Below, piece after piece: positions 58,632 to 64,000 of a stretch of DNA of 64,000 nt; within the stretch, counting starts at the first letter, position 1, and the number at the start of each line of letters is the position of its first letter. The stretch is taken from positions 186,001 to 250,000 of the forward strand of contig NZ_QKWJ01000002.1 of assembly GCF_003353055.1 (NCBI RefSeq), given 5' to 3'. Origin of the DNA: Cupriavidus lacunae (GTDB lineage Bacteria; Pseudomonadota; Gammaproteobacteria; Burkholderiales; Burkholderiaceae). Under the pieces are notes generated by a model. It did no database searches, was not told the origin of the DNA, and worked only from the letters and a program-made list of their open reading frames with translations. A program made the position numbers and the translations under genes.

Positions 58632-59050
58632 CCCGTAAGCCCCTGACAGTAATCATCGAAGCACTCACGAAATCCGGCACGCCAGACCGCTCATCCCTTT
58701 GTGCTACGAAGGCCCACGAGTAGTCGTCGCGTGTCCAGAACAGACGACCGCCTTCAGCGCGTCAGAATAACCGACCGCCTCTGGCCGTCCTGTGTAGGCT
58801 CCCCAATCGCCAGGCCACGGCAGTCTCTGACCGACCCATTGCAGCCGTTCAAGCCGCATCGACCTGCGACTGCTGAGCGGCGATCTCGGTCCTTCGACGC
58901 CGCGCGTCGTGTTCACGGTGAAGGCCTCTGGCCGTTGTGCGACCGTCGCAAATCGACCATTGCATTCCCTTCTACCTCGCTGGTCTGTTTCTGCTGCGCG
59001 TGGCCTCAACCTGCGCAATCACTGCGGATTCCGGCTCGGGAACATTGCCG
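58632..59050. other. Non-coding gap with a repeat-like block (left flank of the SIR2-HerA operon)
   Basis: No gene recognised. The core 58801-58833 (CCAATCGCCAGGCCACGGCA then GTCTCTGA) resembles 62652-62685 on the far side of the SIR2-HerA operon in the same orientation. The block cuts into the coding frame of the truncated gene at 59051-59239. Confidence 0.45.
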
Positions 59051-59239
59051 TCAAACACGAGCTGCGGCGCCACTGCCTGACCGGCGATGTCCCCCATTGG
59101 CCCGCCCCTCGTCGGTGAGTACGTTGGGATAGCTCCAGAGGCTCAGGAAGGCCTTGCGTGTCAGGCCCGCTAGCGCACGCTCTGAGGCGGTCGTACCGTC
59201 TGCGGAGGCCGCCTTCTCCCATGCCGTCTCTTGTGCCAT
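59051..59239 (-). pseudogene. Truncated third gene of the SIR2-HerA operon
   Basis: The frame starts 17 nt after the HerA stop and reads AQETAWEKAASADGTTASER then ALAGLTRKAFLSLWSYPNVL before losing sense near residue 50 and stopping at 59051. The block AFLSLWSYPNV resembles the opening of a family of large uncharacterised proteins (recalled, uncertain), so only the N-terminus survives. The repeat-like DNA at 58800 lies where the rest should be. It was probably the third gene of this operon. Confidence 0.5.
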
Positions 59240-59256
59240 GGATGACGTGGCCCCCG

Positions 59257-61017
59257 TTACTGCGCCGAGCCACCCGCCGCGGCGGCCGCGGCTGCTTCTG
59301 CTGGAGGCTTCTTCTTCCAGAACTTTGCGTAAGAGGGGCCTTCCGACTTAGGCGGATACTCCGGCTCAGTCACCTTGATAGGCGTGGGCATTGGGAAGTC
59401 GACACCGACCAGTATTGCCTCCCCTTGACCCAAGGTAGGCAGGAAGGCGGCTGCGCTACCGTCCAGATTGCCACAGGCCTTCTCGACGATGTCGCGGTCC
59501 CGCTCGTTTATCAGGCGGTGCACGATGAACATGCCCATCTGGCTCAACACATCCTCAGGGATGTCCCGCGGGCGCTGCGTCGCAAGCAAAGTCGTCAGAC
59601 CGTACTTTCGACCCTCTTTCGCAATCAGGCCAAACGCGTCGAGCGATACGCGGTTGTTCTCGTCACCGATGGCCTTGCTCAAGAACTGGTGCGCTTCATC
59701 GAGAACCACCACCGTGGGCATCTGTTGGAACGCTCCATTCCGAGCCAGGCCTAGAAGATGCCGCCCGATGGCGTTGATGAGCAGTTCACGCGCGTGATGC
59801 TCGAATGGCAAGTCGGCCAAGCTGACCCTCAGCACGGAATCGTCGGACGCAAAGAACGATTGAATCTCTTCCGTCAACGGAGCGAACTGCTCCGGCGCGA
59901 AGAGACATCGGAGCGCTGGCGAACGGGTGATGCTGTAAATCTTGGACACCAGCGTGTCGCAGTAGCCCCGAATCCGCTCGTCGGGACCGCCCCATATTTG
60001 ATAGTTAGGTTCGCGCGATGTGCCGCCACTCTCGTAGACACACTCTTCGTACACCTGCCTCGCCAGTGCCTTAATTACATACCTAGCACCCTGCGCCTCG
60101 ACCTTGGCCTCGTTTTTGTTCACTTCATAGTTGAAGGTCTTCTTCTCCGCGTTCGCCTTCACGTAGTGATGAGGTTCCTTGTCACCGTTCAGGATGTAGT
60201 TCAGCTTCAGGCTGCGCAACGCTTCTCGCAGTTTCGGGACCTGGGCGCCAGGTGACGGCTGGAAGATGGCGAACAGGTCCGCTTCGTTGAGGTCCCAGTA
60301 CGGGAAGGCAACAAACTTCCTTGTGTCTGCCCCACCCGCAGGCGCGCCGCCGAGATGAACAGAACGCACGCCTTTGGTAAACGTGTGGAACTCGCCACTG
60401 GGGTCCACGAGGAGAACCTTGCCTCCGAGCCTGGCGACTTCCTGAATGATTCGAGCGACGGTCCAGCTTTTGCCGCCCCCGGTAGCTCCCAGCACCGCGC
60501 AGTGACGCCCAAACAAGTGGGCGGGACTCACGTTGACCATTGTGCTCGGGTCATGCGGAATCGTGGCGAGCTCGACGGCTCCTGCGCTCGATACTGCCTG
60601 CCCCTCGACAATGTGCTTCACCAGAAGTGGGTGCGCAGAGAAAACGTGCTGTCCGATACGGGGGTGAAATGGAATTCCGGAAATGACCTTGGCGGTCGCA
60701 AGCTCGAGGGTCGTCAAGAGCTGGACAAACCCGATGGGGTTGGCGTCTGGTGGAGCGCCCAGGGAGGGTTCGGCCTTGAGCCGCTCGTTGTCAGGCAGCT
60801 TCACCTCGGTGACGCGCCCCAACACTGCAACGCCTTCGCCCTCGATGAAGATGAACTCGCCGACTTGGCCGCCGAGCACTGCATATCCCGAATACTGCCG
60901 GGGAGCGACACTCGCAGCTTTCGGCAGATTGATGCGAGCACTGTCCGGCCCCACGAAGGTGACCGCACCAATATAGCGGCTGGGGTCAAACGGGCTTGTT
61001 GCGAGCCTGCCGGTCAT
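59257..61017 (-). CDS. HerA-like hexameric ATPase (SIR2-HerA defence system)
   Basis: 586-aa HerA/FtsK-type ATPase. N-terminal HAS-barrel-like domain (about residues 10-110) with YIGAVTFVGPDSARINLP; Walker A GATGGGKSWT at 177-186; Walker B VVVLDEAHQFL at about 436-446; motor motifs LLATQRPRDIPEDVLSQMGM and RLINERDRDIV with the arginine finger region. The tail is Ala-rich. Its start overlaps the SIR2 stop by ATGA, so the two proteins are made together. In known SIR2-HerA (Nezha-type) systems the hexameric ATPase forms the platform for the SIR2 NADase that depletes NAD on phage infection (established for homologues; here inferred). Confidence 0.93.
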   Translation of the reverse strand: MTGRLATSPFDPSRYIGAVTFVGPDSARINLPKAASVAPRQYSGYAVLGGQVGEFIFIEGEGVAVLGRVTEVKLPDNERLKAEPSLGAPPDANPIGFVQLLTTLELATAKVISGIPFHPRIGQHVFSAHPLLVKHIVEGQAVSSAGAVELATIPHDPSTMVNVSPAHLFGRHCAVLGATGGGKSWTVARIIQEVARLGGKVLLVDPSGEFHTFTKGVRSVHLGGAPAGGADTRKFVAFPYWDLNEADLFAIFQPSPGAQVPKLREALRSLKLNYILNGDKEPHHYVKANAEKKTFNYEVNKNEAKVEAQGARYVIKALARQVYEECVYESGGTSREPNYQIWGGPDERIRGYCDTLVSKIYSITRSPALRCLFAPEQFAPLTEEIQSFFASDDSVLRVSLADLPFEHHARELLINAIGRHLLGLARNGAFQQMPTVVVLDEAHQFLSKAIGDENNRVSLDAFGLIAKEGRKYGLTTLLATQRPRDIPEDVLSQMGMFIVHRLINERDRDIVEKACGNLDGSAAAFLPTLGQGEAILVGVDFPMPTPIKVTEPEYPPKSEGPSYAKFWKKKPPAEAAAAAAAGGSAQ

Positions 61018-62264
61018 CCTGCCTCCCGCATCAGTCGGATGCGCTCGTAGTGCTGCTCGAGGTCGGTTTCAGCCGCGATGTCCGGCATCAGCGGCACGGC
61101 TTGCTCAAAGGTGGCGGAAATAAGCGCCAGGCGCGCATCGCCGTGCTCAATCAAGTACCTGAGCTTTGAAAGGTACGGGTGCTTTGCATCGTTGCCATCC
61201 TGGACGCCTTTGTCCTTGCTTTCCCATGGACCAAGGCCAGGGTCACAGACCACAACCTTTAGGTGCAGATTGGAGTTTATGGCCGATAGTATTGGCTCAG
61301 CCAAGTGGTTGTCATTGAATCCAAATCCCAAAACGAGAAGACCGGTATCCGGCTGCCGCAATGCAGTTTGGAATGCCGACATCATCTCGAGATACGGTTG
61401 TTCGAATGACAACTCGTATTTCGTATTTCGAGGATAGATAAGCAGCGGTGATTCAGAGGTGGGGTCTTTCTCAATCTCTCCGGAGTTCTTGTTCTTTGTC
61501 CAATCTACAGAGCCGTGAAGTTTGTAGAGATGGAAGACATTCGGAATGAAATCGTGACTGTCTGGGCTGCTTTCCCGTTTCACGATGTCGTAGGAGAAGT
61601 AGAGCGAGTCGAAGACCTGTGGCGTTGTATGCGAAAAACCGTCAACGATGACGTAGCGTCCTTTGCGCGCGGCGTACTCGAAGCACAAGTCATAGTTGGT
61701 TGTAAAGACTTTTGTGCGCAGCTTTCGCGTGGACCGACGAACAAGCCGGCGAAGAAAGTCGGCATGAAGGCCGACTTCATCTTCCACATCCAAGAAGCGC
61801 ACGCAATCGCGAACTGTCTGTTCGACGATGGCAATGAACTCCTTGACCTGCGTTTTCTCTTCCCCGTCACCAAGGAACTCTTCCGCAATCTTGCAATGCG
61901 AGAGCAGCGCTTCGATATTTTCACCCTTGGCCGTCGGGAAATGCGTGAGCATAATGACCTTGTTGAAGCGGTCCCCGCAATTGGCCTTGCACTCCCGCCA
62001 CAGGTCAGCCATCGTGGGGGCGATGCGCTTCCCCGCTTGTGGCGCCCGTGGACCAGACTCCTCTGGAGCTTTCGGCTGCACGTTCACATGCAGGGATGTA
62101 CCGAGCCCTGTGAGAACGACAAGGTTGGTGCACCTGAAGCAGTCGGAAAGGTTGCGGTTGATTTCTGCAAGTGCGGGGTCAGGGATGGTGCGTCCATTGC
62201 CATCCTCTTGGGCGTCTTTAACTTCGCGCCACGCTCCCCCATTCCGGTAGGTCAATACCTGCAT
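61014..62264 (-). CDS. SIR2-like NAD-hydrolysing effector (SIR2-HerA defence system)
   Basis: 416-aa SIR2-family protein. NAD-site elements are visible: LVVLTGLGTSLHV at about 49-60 (the GAG-x-S position), TTNYDLCFEYAAR at 188-200 with Asn190, and LYKLHGSVDW at 246-255 with His250. The C-terminal LLVLGFGFNDNHLAEPILSA is the usual later Rossmann block. This SIR2_2-like arrangement is that of bacterial defence NADases rather than protein deacetylases (known). It is the first gene of the operon and is coupled to HerA by a 4-nt overlap. The first 45 residues are family-specific. Confidence 0.92.
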   Translation of the reverse strand: MQVLTYRNGGAWREVKDAQEDGNGRTIPDPALAEINRNLSDCFRCTNLVVLTGLGTSLHVNVQPKAPEESGPRAPQAGKRIAPTMADLWRECKANCGDRFNKVIMLTHFPTAKGENIEALLSHCKIAEEFLGDGEEKTQVKEFIAIVEQTVRDCVRFLDVEDEVGLHADFLRRLVRRSTRKLRTKVFTTNYDLCFEYAARKGRYVIVDGFSHTTPQVFDSLYFSYDIVKRESSPDSHDFIPNVFHLYKLHGSVDWTKNKNSGEIEKDPTSESPLLIYPRNTKYELSFEQPYLEMMSAFQTALRQPDTGLLVLGFGFNDNHLAEPILSAINSNLHLKVVVCDPGLGPWESKDKGVQDGNDAKHPYLSKLRYLIEHGDARLALISATFEQAVPLMPDIAAETDLEQHYERIRLMREAG

Positions 62265-62884
62265 ATCTCAGTAAGCGTTAGGAGTATTCAAGGTTTCCGC
62301 CGGGCCCTGAGGGCACAACGCGAGCTGCTGCCGATAAACGCCAGATATCCGCATGGTAAGCCACATTGGCAAGCGTGCGTAGGTTCAGGCAGCCTTGGAT
62401 ATTCTTGAATACGACTGTCCGCCCCATGGGCTGAGGCCTGGGCTTGACGCTTTACGAAAAGTTATGAACCGCTCTCATAATTGACCGGTTTCAGGTGTAC
62501 AGCGGACCACCGCGCTTGTCGGACGTGAAATGGCGGGTTATTGCAAGCGGCGGTCACTCAGGCAAAAACGCTCAAGGTCAGCAACCAGCCTGAAGCTGTC
62601 GTTCCGATGTCCACTATGGCTGTCCGCTCTTGGGCCGGTCTCTGCCGTCCCCCCCAACGCCAGGACCGCGGCTGTCTCTGATCGGCGGACTCGGGCGATG
62701 GCGCCAGGTCTGACCGTTGCGGAGTTTGCCGGGCACTGGCTCTGATTCCAACTCTGCCACTTCAGGCCAGCACCACCGCCCTACGGGCCCCATCAACGCT
62801 GCACCGCACAAAACACGCCTGGCGAACATGTAACCTAGATTCGGTTCGTGCAATTTTCGGCCGCCCCAACTGCGCAAGTTTCGA
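62265..62884. other. Non-coding gap upstream of the SIR2 gene
   Basis: About 620 nt without a recognised gene. An A/T-richer stretch near 62440-62480 may contain the minus-strand promoter of the SIR2-HerA operon. A block with core at 62652-62685 (CCCCAACGCCAGGACCGCGG then CTGTCTCTGATCGG) resembles 58801-58833. The group II intron remnant begins at its right end. Confidence 0.45.
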
Positions 62885-63499
62885 TTGGCGTTGACACGAA
62901 GGCTCAATCCACTGCTTCGCGGGTTGGCTAACTATTATCGGCATGTCGTGTCAAAGCACACGTTCAACAAGGTCAGTTGTGCAATGTGGCAAAGTCTGTG
63001 GCGCTGGGCGAAGCGTCGGCATCCCAACAAAAGCGCAAACTGGATGCGACGGAAATACTTCCGTACCGTCGGATTCCGGCACTGGGTCTTTGCCACGGAG
63101 CCGGACAGGACGCTCAGTACAGGGGCTTCCCAGCTTCTGGCGCTATACGACATTGCCAGCACGCCGATTAAGCGGCACCGGAAAATTCGGGTCGATGCCA
63201 ATCCGTATGATCCAAAGAGTGAATCCTACTTCGAGGATCGGTTGGGTCTCGCCATGCGGGACTCGATTAAGGGTCGCACTCGGCTGATTCGGATGTGGCT
63301 TGATCAGGTGCGCAAATGTCCTGTCTGCCAGCAGTTGATCACGAAATCTACCTGGTGGCGTCTCTACCATGTGGAACGAACGGTTGACGGCGGGCGGGAT
63401 ACCAACGCAAATCTGGTCATGCTGCATCCGGACTGTCATCAGATCGCGCGGGGACGCAGGTTCAAGGTTGTGAAACCGGTTCCCTTAACGGGGCTTTGA
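62885..63499 (+). pseudogene. Group II intron reverse transcriptase/maturase, C-terminal part
   Basis: 205 codons of an LtrA-type intron protein starting abruptly in the thumb/X domain: RRLNPLLRGLANYYRHVVSK then FNKVSCAMWQSLWRWAKRRH and PNKSANWMRRKYF, the maturase (domain X) signature. A C-terminal HNH endonuclease follows: CPVCQQLI ... YHVERTVDGGRDTNANLVML and HPDCHQ. The reverse transcriptase domain (fingers and palm, about 300 residues) is missing, so retrohoming is not possible. The intron 3' structure follows directly at 63507. Confidence 0.88.
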
Positions 63500-63506
63500 A
63501 AGGCTT

Positions 63507-63585
63507 GAGCCGTGTGCGGTGAAAGTCGCAAGCACGGTTCTTAGGGGAGGGCACGGTGGTAACACCGTGTCCTTTCCCGGCGCGC
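63507..63585 (+). ncRNA. Group II intron 3' end, domains V and VI
   Basis: Domain V is 63507-63540: GAGCCGTG ... GTGAAAGTC ... CACGGTTC, with the AAAG bulge-type centre typical of the catalytic hairpin. Domain VI follows at about 63545-63577 as a long stem (GGGCACGGTG / CACCGTGTCC) with an unpaired A in the right strand as a candidate branch point. The exact 3' splice site is not certain. Domains I-IV are absent because the 5' part of the intron is lost. Confidence 0.8.
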
Positions 63586-63598
63586 GACGTGGGGCCTC

Positions 63599-63633
63599 TT
63601 GACATCGCTCTGTGTGCGTATCATAGTCACACA
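63599..63633 (+). promoter_or_regulatory. Promoter and palindromic operator of the Rrf2-type gene
   Basis: TTGACA (63599-63604, consensus), 17 nt, CATAGT (63622-63627). An inverted repeat TGTGTG-N11-CACACA (63611-63633) covers the spacer and -10, the expected place for autorepression by the Rrf2 protein encoded 29 nt downstream. Confidence 0.65.
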
Positions 63634-63661
63634 CAATCTTGATGAGATATCCGAGACGCTT

Positions 63662-64000
63662 GTGCCCACTTCGACCCGCTTCGCTGTTGCCGTTCATGCC
63701 CTTAGTGTCCTGGCGTTCAAAGCAGATGGCGCGGAGCGATCGGAGGATATCGCGCGAAGCGTGGGGACCAACCCAGCAGTCGTGCGCCGAATACTGGGAC
63801 TGCTCGTGAACGCCGGTTTGGTTCGCACACGACTTGGGCTGGGGGGAGGAGCAGTGCTGGCGAAAAACCCAAAGCAGATTTCTTTGCTGGACGTCTACCA
63901 TGCCGTGGAAGATGGAGGCGTATTTGCTTTGCCTCGCTCAACTCCGAGTCCCACCTGCTACGTTGGACACAACATTTTGCCGGTGCTGGAAGAGGAATTT
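63662..64000 (+). CDS. Rrf2 family transcriptional regulator, partial (runs off the window)
   Basis: The first 113 codons are present, starting at a GTG. The winged helix reads TSTRFAVAVHALSVLAFKAD, RSEDIARSVGTNPAVVRRIL and GLLVNAGLVRTRLGLGGGAV, then LAKNPKQISLLDVYHAVEDG, the standard order of Rrf2 proteins of the YwnA/YwgB kind. A Cys in PSPTCYVGHN is seen, but the three-Cys cluster of iron-sulfur Rrf2 sensors (IscR, NsrR) is not visible in this part. An upstream ATG at 63642 is out of frame. Target genes are outside the window. Confidence 0.85.
   Translation, partial: MPTSTRFAVAVHALSVLAFKADGAERSEDIARSVGTNPAVVRRILGLLVNAGLVRTRLGLGGGAVLAKNPKQISLLDVYHAVEDGGVFALPRSTPSPTCYVGHNILPVLEEEF

Noticed and set aside
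58701-59132. 143-codon plus-strand frame
   Set aside because: Arg/Pro/Ser-rich, no ribosome site, runs through repeat-like non-coding DNA and is antisense to the truncated third gene.
1-64000. tRNA, rRNA, riboswitch or complete insertion sequence
   Set aside because: None was recognised on either strand; no transposase motif and no cloverleaf were found by eye, though small RNAs cannot be excluded without a covariance search.

Overview
The window looks like a high-GC betaproteobacterial chromosome or megaplasmid of the Burkholderiales, most likely Cupriavidus or Ralstonia. The reasons are four Bug/TctC-type periplasmic binding proteins, two OmpC-like Burkholderiales porins, many CaiB-type CoA-transferases and dense LysR/IclR/TetR regulators. 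The host call is an inference from gene families; there is no rRNA or tRNA gene to anchor it. 

Left part, 1-17 kb: the start of a flavin reductase gene, a pirin gene and a divergent LysR gene; a large class III nucleotide cyclase/AAA-type ATPase/TPR protein; then an aromatic catabolic cluster. The cluster is a TetR regulator, an AAHS-type MFS permease, an amidohydrolase-2 (de)carboxylase, a porin, an S15/CocE-type hydrolase, a crotonase, a TfdB-like FAD monooxygenase and an intradiol (hydroxyquinol-type) dioxygenase. It reads as uptake, decarboxylation, hydroxylation and ring cleavage of an aromatic acid or ester. 

Middle part, 17-43 kb: a CoA-ester catabolic island with two MmgE/PrpD proteins, four Bug proteins, an acyl-CoA synthetase, a crotonase, two CaiB CoA-transferases, an alpha-methylacyl-CoA racemase, a CitE-type lyase, two MaoC hydratases, an acyl-CoA dehydrogenase and a nitroreductase, with TetR, LysR and IclR regulators. 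The gene set fits activation, oxidation, hydration and cleavage of a branched or C5 dicarboxylic acid. Its intergenic DNA carries fragments of lost genes (LysR, porin, CaiB, LeuA, IclR, acyl-CoA dehydrogenase, nitroreductase) and several families of repeated promoter/operator elements with fixed spacing, which suggests one local regulon assembled by duplication. 

43-51.7 kb: MarR-isochorismatase-MFS, then an IclR gene divergent from a Rieske oxygenase-SDR-reductase-MFS operon of the phthalate-dioxygenase type. 

Right part, 51.7-64 kb: an accessory region, more A/T-rich in places. It holds a repeat cluster, an XRE regulator with 15-nt phased upstream repeats, a tandem-duplicated family of unrecognised small proteins with one nonsense-mutated copy, a NERD-domain protein, a SIR2-HerA antiphage-type operon followed by a truncated third gene, the 3' remnant of a group II intron, and the start of an Rrf2 regulator running off the window.
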